DNA of 64,000 nucleotides from Gymnopilus junonius. Taxonomy: Eukaryota; Basidiomycota; Agaricomycetes; Agaricales; Galerinaceae. How positions within the stretch are numbered: position 1 is the stretch's first letter; each line of letters begins with the position of its first letter. Location of the stretch: contig JADNYJ010000116.1 in the NCBI GenBank assembly GCA_015501075.1, positions 1-64,000 on the forward strand, given 5' to 3'. Position numbers and translations under genes: made by a program. The notes below the pieces were generated by a model. That model was not told where the DNA came from, ran no database searches, and saw nothing but the letters and a program-made list of their open reading frames with translations. Below are positions 34,901 through 47,160 of the stretch, one piece after another.

Positions 34901-37900
34901 TGACCATAACTACGCACTCCAGAGGACATCGATAGCCTGATTTCTGCAGAGTTCCCTGATGAGGCTACAGAGCCTGAGCTGTTTAACTTGGTCAGGAAAC
35001 ATATGGTCCATACTCCCTGTGAAGGAAACAAGAAAGCGCCATGCCAAGTGGATGAAAAGTGCTCCAAGGGCTTCCCCAAGCAGTTTCATGAAGAGAACTA
35101 CTATTGGAAGGACTCCTATGCAACTTACAGACGACGGGATACTGGAATCAAGGTTCATATTGGAAGTGCTGAAAATGGCCATGACGTGGACAATAGATCA
35201 GTGGTGCCTTACTCCAGATATCTTCTATGGAAGTATCGCTGCCATATCAATTTGAATGCATTTTCTCTATCAAGTCAATCAAATACATCTACAAATATGT
35301 CTACAAAGGTCATGATCGCACTACACTGGAGTTTGGATGCTGTGAAGACGAAGTCAAAATGTACCTTGATTCATGCTATGTTTCATCATGTGAAGCTGTC
35401 TGGCATATCTTCCAGTATTGGATGCATGAAGAGCAGCCGACTGTTTATCGTCTTCAAGTCCACCTTCCTAATGAGCAGCTTCTCACATGGGATGAGGATG
35501 AAACTCCAAATCTCCAGGAAGTCCTTGACAATAATGCTGAGAAGGACACCATGCTCACAGGATACTTTGCTGCAAATGAGAAATATCCAGAGGAGGCACA
35601 AGGTCTGCTTTATCAGGACTTCCCATCCAAGTTTGTCTGGAAAAAGACTGCCAGAGTATGGGTCCCTCGACAAAGAGGCTTTGCAATTGGGCAGATGTAT
35701 TATGCTCACCCAACCTCTGGTGAACGCTTCTATCTTCGGACTCTTCTTTCCTGTGTCAAAGGTGCAAAATCATTTGCAGAACTGCGTACTGTTCCTGGAG
35801 AAGTAAATCCATGTCCTACATTTCATGAGGCATGTCTCAAACATGGATTGCTGGAGGATGATAGTGAATGGAAACTTTGCTTAGAGGAAGCTGGAGATAT
35901 GGCAAGTGGACGCCAATTGCGCAGCTTATTTGCTACCATTCTCCGGGAATGTGCTCCTTCTGATCCCTTGGCCCTCTGGATGCAATTTCGAATCAAAATA
36001 TGTGATGACCTACGATATGCTCTCCACAATGGCAACATCCACCGTGACCCAACAGAAGAGATCATATTTGATTATGGTCTTTATCTCATTGACAATCTTC
36101 TTCGACAAGCAAACAAATCCTTGAGCGACTGGCCTATGATGCCTCAACCACAACAGGACTGGCATGCTGTTTTGGGAAACCGTCTTATTCGTGACCAGAG
36201 AGATTATAACCTGGAGGAGCAGGCCCAAATTGCAAATGAACACCTTCCCAACCTCAATGCAGAGCAACGAACAGCCTTTGATGAAATCATGCATGCAGTA
36301 TCTGAGCAGACTGGACAAACATTTTTCCTCCATGGCCCAGGAGGAACAGGCAAGACATATGTCTACAACACTCTCTGCTACCATCTCCGTGGTCAAGGAA
36401 AGATCGTTCTTTGTGTTGCATCCTCTGGAATTGCAGCAATTTTGCTTATCGGTGGCCGGACTGCTCATTCGACTTTCAAGATCCCTATTATAATTCATGA
36501 GGGCAGTATGTGTGGAATCAAGAAGAACTCTGATCTTGCAGAGCTTATCTGTCAAACAGACCTGATTATCTGGGATGAGGCCCCAATGCAACATCATCAT
36601 ATTCATGAAGCTGTAGACCGTACTTTCCAAGACATTTGGAATAGTGACAAGCCATTTGGAGGACTTACGGTTGTTTTTGGAGGAGACTTCAAGCAAATTC
36701 TACCTGTTATTGTCAAAGGCTCCCGTGCTCAAATTGTAGGGGCATGTATGCAGTGTTCTCCTCTGTGGCATTCGACAAAGGTTCTTCGCCTAAAACAGAA
36801 CATGCGTCTCAACACAAACATTCAGGAAGAAAGAGAGTTTGCACAGTGGCAGTTGGAATTGGGCCATGGCATGCACACTGATGCTGACAACAATTTCACC
36901 CTTCGCAATCATTTCAAATGTCCAGAGAATACTCTTCCTTCTTTGATTTCTACCATTTATCCTGGCATCAATTGACATCCTATTCCTCCGGATCAGTATT
37001 TTGCAGAACATACCATCCTTGCAAGTCGCAATGATGATGTTGATGATATTAATTTCACCATTCTCTCCCAGTTTCCTGGCGAAGAAAAGACCTTCTATAG
37101 TGCAGACTCTATCAAAGACAATGACGGCCATGGTGCAGAAGGTATTCTCATGTATCCTGTGGAGTACCTCAATGCGATCAACTGCTCTGGTCTTCCACTC
37201 CACAAACTTCGACTCAAGCCTGGCTGTCCTGTTATGATACTCCGCAATCTCAACCCTGGACAAGGTGTCTGCAATGGATCTCGAGGGATTCTGACAAGAG
37301 CAGGCACATGTGTATTGGAGGTTCACCTGCTAACTGGGGAGCATGCAGGAGAGTCAGTCTTTATACCACGGATTGGCCTTGAACCCACTGATACTCAAGT
37401 ACCTTTTAAATTTTGCCGACGACAATTCCCTGTGCGCCTGTGCTTTGCAATGACAATCAACAAGGCTCAAGGACAATCAGTCACACATGTTGGACTCAAC
37501 CTTAGGGCTGCAGTCTTTACACATGGCCAACTTTATGTTGCAATTTCAAGAGTAACCTCTGTTCGCAATATTAAGGCAATATGGGATGATAAGAACATTG
37601 CACTGATCACTAAAAATATTGTATACCCTGAAGTATTAATCCATTAACAAATTTTATCATAAAATATTGTATACCCTGTAGCATTAATCTGTTAATAAAT
37701 TTTATCATACATGTCATATATTTACACTTCTTATTCTGTCAACTTAGCCCAATTGTATATTAAATACACTTTTTTTTTGTGAGTAGTAGCAAGGTGTACA
37801 TAACGAGCAAGCACAATGGAGGCGCATTAGCGCCGACTAAAGTACGGAGGAGCGAAGCGACGACTAAGGGGGTCCAGGGGCACAGCCCCGGCAAGCTGTC

Positions 37901-37945
37901 GAACCGGAGTGGAGCAGGTAGGGGAGCGACGGGTCGTAAAGCTTG
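31922..37945 (+). mobile_element. Helitron (rolling-circle transposon), decayed
   Basis: Contains a RepHel protein (next entry). The 5' end is proposed at TCTATAATATAATGAG (31922), preceded by A as expected for insertion between A and T. The 3' region has GC-rich hairpins (GGCGC/GCGCC at about 37821-37834; GGGGC/GCCCC at about 37874-37887; CGAC/GTCG at 37927-37936) and a possible terminus CTTG|T at 37942-37945. The usual CTRR terminus is not met exactly, so both ends are provisional. The last proposed base is about 100 bp from the cwc27 start codon. Confidence 0.6.
32829..37647 (+). pseudogene. Helitron RepHel (HUH Rep + PIF1-type helicase), broken
   Basis: Proline-rich N terminus in several exons (32829-33420), then a Helitron-type zinc-finger-like block (LICAHCGALHW), the helitron-like N domain (LPSSFQGSARNMIQ...ADLFITVTADPNWPEI at about 34578-34700), the HUH motif as PHMHLIIF in a shifted frame (about 34870), the catalytic tyrosine region KYIYKYVYKGHD (about 35280-35315), and a PIF1-like SF1B helicase: Walker A GPGGTGKTY (36337), Walker B IIWDEAPM (36565), GGDFKQILPVI, QNMRL, and motif VI ISRVTS (37547). 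Breaks: frame changes near 33790, 34510, 34862 and 35250, a TGA at about 36973, and an earlier TGA near 33140. It once replicated the element by rolling circle; this copy cannot encode an intact protein as assembled. Confidence 0.85.
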
Positions 37946-38048
37946 TAAGTTTGCGATGGAGTGAAATACTTATGTAATCTAAGTAAATTATTTATTCGTT
38001 TCTGAATTTTGGAAGTGACGACTACCACGAAGTTTGCCATACACTTGA

Positions 38049-40180
38049 ATGGCTCTTCCAACTAAGGGCCGGGTTATAATAGAAACTACAGTTGGGGAAG
38101 TTGATATTGAACTATGGTCAAAGGTGAGGCCCTCGTTTTCACATTTTTGTCATATAACTAATATGTATGTTCGTCAGGAAACACCAAAGACATGTCGAAA
38201 TTTCCTTGCACTGGCTATGGAGGGTTTGTGAGTTCCTTTGAAAATTCGGAGTACATTTTCTATAACCTGCTTTAGGTTATTATGATGGCGTAATTTTCCA
38301 TCGGTGCGTTGGACATCGCAGCACTTCGGAATAACTGTTTGATGTATTGGCCGTTGACAGTGTTGTCCCAGGATTTCTTGTGCAGACGGGCGATAAGACG
38401 GGTACGGGTGGTGGAGGGGAGTCGTTCTACGGAGGTGAGTAATGTAATGGGTAATTTGTCGGTCAAGAAATTGATTTATCTTTCAGAGCCTTTCGAGGAT
38501 GAAATTCATCCACGGCTGCGATTCGCCCATCGAGGACTAGTGGGCATGGCGAACAACGGTACAAAGAACTCGAATGATTCCCAATTCTTTATCACTTTGG
38601 GTGTGTTCTCCGGAACCCTCGTTATTTTGGACTGCGTGGGCTAACTCCAGAGCGGGACAGACAGGGCAGACGAACTCCATGGCAAGCATACCTTGTTTGG
38701 ACGCGTTGTGGGAGATACTGTCTACAGTAGGTTCCTATAATTTTTGTCAGACGACTACCTGTCTAACCCCATCGTTCTGACAGATGTGCTGAAAATCGGC
38801 GAAATGGGTATACTAACCAACATTCTTGCCAAATCATGAATCTTACACGTTTTCTTTGCAGAACTCGATTCTGAAGGAAGACCGATATAGTGAGCTACTC
38901 ACAGGTACCCTTTTTTACCCTTGTATCTCACTACCCATTCTAGCCCTCCAAAAATCAAATCGATCCGTATTATCGACAACCCTTTCCCTGACATCGTGCC
39001 ACGTATCACGGCTGCAGAGAAGCGAGCTCAGCAAAAAGCTCGCGAACAGGCCCAGCGAGAACGAGAAGAAGAGCAGCGAAGGAAGGGTGCCAAGAAGTGA
39101 ATTTTATTTCCTTATATATATGGTTACGTTTTCTTATCATCACACTTGCAGGAACGTAAAATTGCTGAGTTTCGGGGGCGACGAAGAGGCAGCAGAAGGT
39201 GACGAAAGGACTTTCCAGAAAAAGCCAATATACAGGCCTGAGTGTGGGTTCTTGCCTACCTTTTATTGACTCACTTTGCTGACCGACCCTTAGTATTGGA
39301 CAAACCTGATAAAGTCCTAGCTATCCCCGATTTCGTTTCACAACCAAGTTCCAGTAGTCGACCCAAGGCTTCAGCGTCATTAGAAGTCCCACAAGAGTCA
39401 AAGGCAAGTCGATTGCTCGTGAATGGACGTACCACTTCATGAATCAACTCTTTTAGGTTGAAAAACCTTCTAAGAAGTCTCAAAGCAAGAAAGATGACGA
39501 TATCACAAAGATCCGGGAGAAACATGCGAAAGAGCAATCTGCGTCAGAGTGAACCGTTTCTAGACTCACCCCATGTACTTTTGCCTAATCTCACCTTACT
39601 ATTTCCTAGGTCAGCACGCAAGGCTGAGATCGAAAAGATGGAGGCTGAGATCCGCAAGCTTCAGAAACGAGGCATCGACAGCGACGAGGAAGAAGCAGCC
39701 AAGAAAAAACCCAAGAAATCGTATCTGAACGAGGAGCTAGCAAAGTATGCTAAAGGCAGAGGATTACACAAGAAAGGCAAGAAGCGAGATGAAGGTGACG
39801 TGCTCGCGGCGCTGAGCAGCTTCAGGGGCAAACTCCAGAGCTCAATGGCTGTGGGCGACGAGCCTGAGGAGGCTGGAGGTGCCTCTGCTGCTGTTGCCAC
39901 TGCCAGTGTCGCTGCTGATGAAGGCAAGGGGCTAGGAGGAGGAGGCGGTGGCGCAGAGGAAGAAGGCATGGAAGTGGACGATGATACAGGATTCCTTGGC
40001 CACTCACTGCACTTCGCGAAAGACAACACGGAGGAGACGATCAAGGCGGAAAGGGACTACGAGGTTATTGACCCTCGCCAGCGGGGAGCGAAAGCCCGAG
40101 AGGAGGACAGAGAGAGAAGGAAGGCTGCACTGAAAGCCAAGGGAGGTGGGGTTAGAGATGGGCGGTACAGGAGACAATGA
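38049..40180 (+). CDS. cwc27: CWC27-type spliceosomal cyclophilin
   Basis: Peptidyl-prolyl isomerase-like subunit of the activated (Bact) spliceosome. ATG at 38049; about eleven short introns keep one frame to TGA/TAA-terminated end at 40180. The cyclophilin domain covers roughly residues 1-175 (RVIIETTVGEVDIELW, FHRVVPGFLVQTGD, GMANNGTKNSNDSQFFITL, HGKHTLFGRV). The usual catalytic Arg is kept in FHRV; CWC27 enzymes are generally weak or inactive. The rest is a long charged, Lys/Glu-rich coiled tail ending RQRGAKAREEDRERRKAALK, typical of the family. One intron, starting at 39405, uses a GC donor (AAG|GCAAGT). The Helitron ends about 100 bp upstream and may supply or disturb the promoter. Confidence 0.92.
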
Positions 40181-41431
40181 GGGAGGAGGGGATCGTTTAA
40201 ATACCCCCTTCTCTTTTTGTGGGCTTGTGATATTGGTGTGCCCATTTGTATTACTCAGGTCGTCGAGTCACCTTATCAGATGAAGGAGGACGTGTAAGAA
40301 CGTGTATACTTATTGTGTTTCGGAGATGCTTGTACGTTATTGTCATCGCAGCCGCTACGCCCAGGGCTGCCAGCGTCCACAGCACTGAATTGACCTGCTG
40401 TTCCCCTCGTGAATATCTCCTTTCTTTCCCTTCTACCCCTCAACGCATCGCCCTCAATCGATATCGGATCGGAAAGAATATCGTAAAAATAAAAATAATG
40501 ACTCATACTGTAACTAGAGTCGTCCAAGAACGTATACGAATATAAGTACACGGGAACTCTGCCACATTTTTTTTTCATCAAATGATACCCGCTCGCCGAC
40601 ACACGTCTTGAGTCACTGCAACGCCCACAATAGTGCCCACAGCCACCCCAGTCGCAGCTTTCTTCCATTCATCACGTTGTATGTTCATTATTAGCCGCCA
40701 ATGGACACGAGGTCAAAGAGGACAATTGGATGCAAGCAGTATTTTTGCATTGTCGGAAAAAAAAAGGAAGAATAGACAAAAAGCGAACCAAATAGATAGA
40801 CAAAACGAGCGTCGGGATGAGGTACTATGAAATGGGATTTATCATTGGTGTCGGAGAAAAGAAGCAAGAAAAGTAGGAGTAGAAGAAAGAAACCAATACA
40901 GGAAGAAGGGTGTGCAAGAGAAAAGGGTAAATAGAGATTATGCGTGATGCTTAAGCTGGGAAGGATGTGTGTATTGATCGTCGAGGTGGATCAGAGTGAG
41001 CCGTCAAGCTGCTTCGAGAGAGGAAGAAAGAATTAGGCTGACGTCCAGAGCTAAACGACACCATCGTATTTCGTGAAGGGGCGCAGATTCTATTTAGATT
41101 ATCATGCTTGTTGTTGGAGCTGGGTAAGACATTGCGGAGTGGGTAGTCTTTTAGGATGCCTGGCAGGGATGAAAGGGCGAGTAGGTGGCAAAGGAGTGTA
41201 CTGTAGGAAGAACAAGGGCAAGGGTTATGACGTAGTAAACTCAAGACGCAGGCGTACAATTTGGTAAAACATTATGTAAATCGTGGAGAATGAGAGGCGA
41301 GTATGGTGTGTAGGTAGGTAGTCCAAGTTGGAAGAAGGGTCGCTGAAAGGAGGTGCAAAAACCCAAAAGAATTAATTTCCAACCGTCATGACAGGGAAAG
41401 CGAGGAAGTGCAGGGTTGGACTGAAATGACG
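40181..41431. other. Convergent intergenic region of cwc27 and ubc6
   Basis: Contains the 3' flanks of both genes and a small open frame at 40578-40688 (listed separately). An A-rich run lies near 40757. Confidence 0.5.
40578..40688 (-). CDS. Possible 36-aa ORF with a glycine-zipper-like segment
   Basis: ATG at 40688 to TGA at 40578. The peptide starts MNIQRDEWKKAATG and has a small-residue hydrophobic run (GVAVGTIVGVAV) like a glycine-zipper membrane helix, then a basic CRR end. Coding-like composition is the only evidence. It could also be the last exon of a minus-strand gene whose other exons I cannot see. Confidence 0.25.
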   Translation of the reverse strand: MNIQRDEWKKAATGVAVGTIVGVAVTQDVCRRAGII

Positions 41432-42854
41432 TCAAGTCCTCGTAGTGAATCTCGACAGCATGACCGCAAGGGCAATGAAGGCACACAGTCGCCATTTCTC
41501 GTAGATGAAATGTCGCCACGCTGCCATCCATCCTGGTGCAGGGGCTGCAGCTGCTCGGTTAGGATCGTTAGGCTTGGCGACAGAGTTTGGTTGTGGTTGG
41601 GTTGATGGTCGTGTTTCAGCTTCTTCGGAAGGATCATTAGACAAGATGTAGGGGGTGGGCATGGTAGGAGACGTACCGGTATGCGAGGACGCAACTGATG
41701 CGAAGGACGAAGATGACGATGACACTGAAACGGGTGGAGGGTTCACGAAGTTTACAATTGGTGGATTGTCCGGTTTTCCTCGTTCCTTCTCGCCCATGTT
41801 CGGTAAGTCACGCAGGGCTGGCGTGCAGTACTTCACAAGGCCCGTCAGTTATTTGCAATATAGTTTATCAGAGCACATGAACTCACTTCAGGGAAAGCAT
41901 CCTTGAACCGCTGTTGCGTTATGTTCCAGCTGTGACTCCGAGCTGCGAAAGCACGTTTGTGCGAGTCGGACGATGTGACAGAACCTGTCGTCATTTCTTC
42001 CGAAAGCATGAATGAGAGAAGACCTGTGAGACTATAAGAATAGATGTCAGCATCATGGAAAGTTGACGGCGGTTGACAAGAAATTGTTGGAGAGCGGAGG
42101 CGGTCTCCATTTCCAATCTTTTGCCATTGCTGGCGGGGAAGGAAAAGACAGGCGGTAAAAGTTTGATTATGACTAAGGTGACTCACATAGTAGCTACGCT
42201 CCATGCAGGGTTCCACTTAATGTGATGTGTCAATCAAAAGTTTAATGGCAATTGTGACGAAGGCAACTCACACTGCCAGGGTGAAAGTCTGACATGGAGA
42301 AACAAATTTTCCTGTCTGGTTGGAATCGACCTGATGGCGTGAGCATCTAGAGTGCGGCATCGTCAGTCAAGAAGTAAGAGCCTAGAACAATAATAACTCG
42401 AAATCGCACCTTGATGCCAGGGGGTTTAAAGGGGTATTCTGACGGGAACAAGAGGACGCCATGGTACTCTCCTCCAGCGAAAGGCGAGTCTGGGGGTCCG
42501 CGCTGTAACAGAGAACTTGCATTGAGAAACACAGGTTTCCACACAGCCATGAATGCATACGATAAGGTAATTCCCTGCATAATAAGTGGTTCATATGAGT
42601 ATCTCCAAGCATGTATACAACACACTACGACCACGTACAAGTTAAGATGTTCTTCTCATCGGGCGCTGCCCAGACAAACGGCGGAGGCTCCTTCTGCATG
42701 GCAACATATTCCTTCGAGAGCTAGATAGCAGCGATCATAGGGTAAGAAGAGGATGTCAGTGAGCACAATGTTGTATATAGGCTCATCGCCGTGCTGGACG
42801 GCGGCGAGGTGGGTCCCGACGACGTACACGTTTCTGAGCGGCCTTGCTTGCCAT
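41432..42854 (-). CDS. ubc6: ER-anchored ubiquitin-conjugating enzyme E2 (Ubc6 / UBE2J type)
   Basis: Works in ER-associated degradation, passing ubiquitin to misfolded substrates at the ER surface. ATG at 42854 gives MASKAAQKR, intron (donor GTACGTCG, acceptor CTATCTAG at about 42735), then [20 protein letters not shown]. Next come [28 protein letters not shown] and, after an intron, [20 protein letters not shown] with the catalytic Cys (about 42282). As in other Ubc6 proteins the usual HPN triad is absent and TPSGRF stands in its place. [15 protein letters not shown] and the Ser/Pro-rich linker follow, and the C terminus has one TM anchor ([14 protein letters not shown]) before TAG at 41432. 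Looks intact. Confidence 0.93.
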
Positions 42855-43315
42855 TATAAAGTTGGTGGTGGAGAGGAGGGAACAGGATGAATCACACACA
42901 CAAACAAACGTGACGATGGTGTGCGTTGTGACGGGCATCTGTCACACCGGCCTTTCATTCTCCTTCCGTCACTACGCAGTGTGCTATGCAACAGATGGGA
43001 ACGAGCGACTGAAGTGCCTTGATTGGATGAATCTTATTGTTATTTGTGAGTTTCTTTGGATTTGGTACTCCTTGAATGGTAATTCCTGTGTTTTTGTCAA
43101 GCGGGAAATTTTTCTCAGAAGTAAACCATTACGGCTTCAGTCCAGAGGCTTTGCATGCAGCAGATGTTGCTCGCCAACGCTGCCATACACGCCATCCTAA
43201 ACTAACACTTGACATATCAGAAACCTCGGGAGAAAATGAAGGTCTGCGACTGTAGGAACCTTACCTGGCAGTTACGCAGTACGTCTTAGAATTTATCTGA
43301 TACATTTATATATCC
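42855..43315. other. Intergenic
   Basis: Promoter side of ubc6 and 3' flank of the thymidylate kinase gene; no gene seen. Confidence 0.4.
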
Positions 43316-44125
43316 CTATGGCACCCACAGCTTCTTTACAGGACCCTCGATATCTACTTTAACGAGGGGTTCAACACACATCCATACATTTTTTTCGACG
43401 TCATTTATATCTCTTCCTGCATCGATGGTTATCCATTTGGTAGCTCCCTTGCCCGACTTCTGATCCTCGACCATTTCTTCGCCGATGCGATGGAAAGACT
43501 GGCGCACTCTCGATTGCATCTCTTCCTTTTCATATCTCTCCTCCCCATAACCACCCCTTTCCTTCGCCTTCTCTGGCGTAATATCGAAGAATAATACGAG
43601 ATCTGGTGCAGGAAGACCAACGTCGGGATTTCTGCACCACTCAAAGGGGATGAGCGGTTCACCGGAAGAGTTGACTTTCGACGCCGAAAAAGCTATTCCC
43701 GAGAACGCATACCGATCGCAAATGACAGTCGTGCCTGCCGTCAATAGTTTTTCAATCGTAGTCCTATAGTCAAAATGAGCCAAAGGCGTAAGAATGAGGA
43801 AAGAGTGCGGTAATTACGCTAGCTCCCAACGATTGGCAGAGAAGAGTAAATGGACGGCATGATCATCCAGATCGGAGGCCGACCTTAAATACGAGTCAAT
43901 CATTTTTCCAATTGGAGTCGTTCTGTCTATCCGTTAATTCAGGGATTAGCGGTCCTTGGGTTGGAAATGTAAATGGATTGCAAGTTACATACCAGGAAAC
44001 TTGGCCAGTTTGGTCTCAATACCGCTTTGCTCTAAGCGGTATACCAGTCTAGAGGTTTGAGTGGTCTTTCCAGACCGGTCAAGTCCTTCAATGACGATGA
44101 ATGGCGCTCGACCCGCCCTTGACAT
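43316..44125 (-). CDS. Thymidylate kinase (dTMP kinase)
   Basis: Phosphorylates dTMP to dTDP with ATP, essential for DNA synthesis (yeast CDC8). ATG at 44125; exon 1 carries the P-loop IEGLDRSGKTTQ, with the substrate-specific Asp-Arg following Leu. Introns separate the LID-proximal exon SYLRSASDLDDHAVHLLFSANRWE, and the main exon starts with the nucleotide-monophosphate-binding DRYAFSGIAFSA motif (about 43700). ERYEKEEMQSRVRQSFHRI forms the LID-like region. The stop is at 43316. About 230 residues, normal for eukaryotic dTMP kinases. Appears intact. Confidence 0.92.
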
Positions 44126-44963
44126 GACAGTATTCCAGAATTATTGACACTTTTTATGGTATAGTGAAGCCGGTCTAAATTATCAGACCAGAGCGAAAGG
44201 ACCAAGTTAGTTTTAGCCTCAAGCCTACGTGAGGGGAGGAAGCAAGACGCGTCTTTTGCGTCTAAAAATAGATACACAAGCAAGAAGCTAACCGGCCCGC
44301 ATACAGCAAATTGCCGATCGACTGGCCTTAGGCGAGTTCCGTCCTGTTTCCGTTGCGTTCGCCCCACCATCGCCCTTCGAAGTCAACTTGTTATGGTCCC
44401 AAATATGGAGGAATGGCAGACCAGTATTCTTTCTCTTATCATAAATTTTCAATGAAAGTTTGAAATGGTTTAACAGTCGCCAGATCAAGCAAGTGGCGCA
44501 TCTAATTACTGAAGTTGCTCCTCCGATTGGAACCCACAGTGCCCGTCGAAGTCCATGCCGCACATGAAATCTCCTATGACCCAGGCCTACGACGAGGAAC
44601 GGCACAGGTTGAAATACACATGAAAAAATCAGGCACTATAGGGTACCAAGAGCACGCGTATCCAATGCCCATCGGAGCATTGATGCACTCATGACCTGCA
44701 TAAATCCGAAAGCAGGCCGAAAACGACACTGAATTCCTCCTAACTGCCCTCCTTTTCTGACTTGGTCGTCGGAGCTATTTTTATCAGCCCCGTCTATATG
44801 AGCTCGGGGTCCAATAACGTTAGCCTTGGTCTGCATTGAAAATTCCTCGCTTCGCCTAGGACTTCTTTCGCTTCCGAAGTAGCCTTCTTCTTGCCCTCGT
44901 TCCCCAACACGCGACGAGCCACGTCCTTTTCTCGATACCTTACATCGAACACGGGCCTTCAAA
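44126..44963. promoter_or_regulatory. Divergent intergenic region, dTMP kinase / MFS permease
   Basis: No gene seen; should hold both promoters. No clear TATA box found. Confidence 0.35.
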
Positions 44964-47160
44964 ATGACCAAGGCACCTCCCTCTGAGAGTAGTCTAGAGA
45001 AAAATGTCGAGTTGAAGATGGTGGAACGCGTCGATCATCCGAAGGACGAGCACCTAGAGAGGTCCGAGAGATTGGCAGTCCGGAAATTGGACTTGACGGT
45101 TCTGCCTATCCTGACGATATTTTATCTGCTCTCCTTCCTGGTAAGTCCAATTGCAACGCTCAACCATCCTCGCTTTAGCTGATGTGGCCGTAGGATCGTG
45201 CCAACATAGGTCGGTTTACTTTGTGGGGCAATATAGAACGAATTGAGTATTGACACTCCTGGTTCTTCTTTCTTTTCAGGAAATGCTCGCGTTGCTGGTT
45301 TGCAGAAGGAGCTGGGCCTCACCGACAACCAGTACGAGATTTGCGTGACGGTCCTCTTTGTGTTCGTCGCATTTCCTCTTGTTCGAGTCGATGCTCATCG
45401 TCTATCTTTACCTCCGCAGCCCATATATTGTCGCTGAACTACCCTCAAATTTGCTGTTGAAACGAATAGGGCCGAGGGTGGTAATGCCTACGCTGCTGAC
45501 GATCTGGGGAATAATGGTGACCCTGCAAGGTGAGTCATCTAACGAACCTATTACAAATAATCCTGGTGATTCTAAAGTTGTGGTGAAGGCCTTGTGACCT
45601 CTTTTGCTGGTCTGGTTGTCGTACGAACACTCTTAGGTCTCGTCGAAGGACCGATGTTCCCGGGCATTGCGCTCTATTTGTCAACTTTCTACACGAGGAA
45701 GGAGTTGGGACTTAGGTTGAAGGAGTCTTATTAATCCATTCCACGCAATATTCAATACGTTATGTTTTACAGGATTGCACTGTTCTTCTCCGCTGCTTCT
45801 GTAAGCTGATCATTTCCCTGAATATCTGGTTTTCGTCTGAACGATAATGTCAGCTTTCTGGGGCCTTCTCTGGCTTACTTGCTGCTGCAATCGGGAAGAT
45901 GCACGGCGTCGGTGGTCGGCCTGGCTGGGCTTGGATTTTCATCCTGGTAGTCGCTCGTTTCATTCCCGCTTATGACACCGTCGCTGAGATTCAAAATGCT
46001 TAGGAAGGCTTGTTTACTGTCTTAATAGGCATCCTCGGATTTTTCGTCCTTCCATCTACTCCTCGTGATTCCAAATTCCTTACCGATGAACAGAAAGAGT
46101 AGGATTCGGCCATTACCCAATACATGGAACCTGCATACTTATTTTCGCCGTCAGATTGATCATGGAACGACTGGAGCGCGACAGGCCCTACATGAAGCCT
46201 GTTGACGTCTTCAGCTTCAAGGAGGTTTTCCGATCCTCACTTCACCTCACGTCATTATAGTCTTCGTCATATTTTTCATGATTGGAACGACACTTTATGG
46301 ACTCGCACTTTATCTTCCTTCGATTGTGTCTCAACTAGGATTCAGCCCCACAAAAACTCAACTTCTCAGCGTCGGTCCCTTTGCTGCTGGATTCTTTGGT
46401 GCGTCAGGTCCTTTTATAATTCAAAATTACCTTAAGTTTTATTAGTCTCTCTAATTGCCGCCTTCTGGTCTGACCACTATCAATCAAGAGGCATACCAGC
46501 AGCGTTACTCTCTCTGCTCGCTATTGCAGGTTTTCTGTGTATCTTCGTACGTTTTACGCGACAGTTATTCTTTTCTCTTTGCTAGCTTACTGATAACCAC
46601 TGCAATTATCGACAGGTGCAAAAGACAAGTATACCTTATATGGCGCTCTGTAATCTGATGATCCCGGGTATATACGCACCTGTACCGGTCATTACAGCGT
46701 GGATGGCTAATAATTCTGAGCCACATTATCGCAGGGCTACCAGTGTAGCCTTCGGTTTCATTGCGACCAACTCTGTCAGTACTAGTGATTCGCACCCCTT
46801 ATTCTGCTTGACGCAGTTTATTTTATTCAGGGTGGCATTCTCAGTACATGGAGATATCCTACAAAAGAAGGACCAAGATTCAGAAATACGACGATCATGA
46901 ATCTTACTTTGTCAGTATTTTCAGCGTCGTTTTGAAGTCAGGCAGACTGATTGTTTCCTTTGTTTAGCACCATCATTGTGGTCGTATTTTCTCTTGGAAA
47001 CATGGCATATTTATCATGGAGAAATAAAGCAAAAAGCCTACCTGGCAGACGTGAAGAGATATTAAGGAAATATGAGGAAGAGCAGGACGGAGATGAGGAT
47101 GGCTTGAAAGCTTGGATGGATCTGGGCGACCAGCATCCTGATTTTAAATATACTTTATAG
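44964..47160 (+). CDS. MFS permease of the anion:cation symporter (Dal5/Tna1) family
   Basis: Plasma-membrane transporter related to yeast allantoate/nicotinate permeases; substrate unknown. ATG at 44964; N-terminal cytosolic segment, TM1 (LTVLPILTIFYLLSFL), DRANIGNARVAGLQKELGL, the TM2-4 signature VPYIVAELPSNLLLKRIGPR, TLLGLVEGPMFPGIALYLSTFY, and a central loop with DEQKE. The second half carries GTTLYGLALYLPSIVSQLGFSPTKTQLLSVGPF, WMANNSEPHYRRATSVAFGF and a final TM before TAG at 47160. About a dozen 45-60 bp introns. At about 46233-46245 (CCTCACTTCACCTCAC) the frame breaks before HVIIVFVIFFMIG: either a single-base loss or a small duplication. Otherwise complete. Confidence 0.85.

Noticed and set aside
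42736..42830. Apparent coding sequence in the first intron of ubc6
   Set aside because: It reads open on the minus strand, but the exon MASKAAQKR joins LSKEYVAMQ exactly across a GT-AG intron, matching Ubc6 proteins; the open stretch is intronic.
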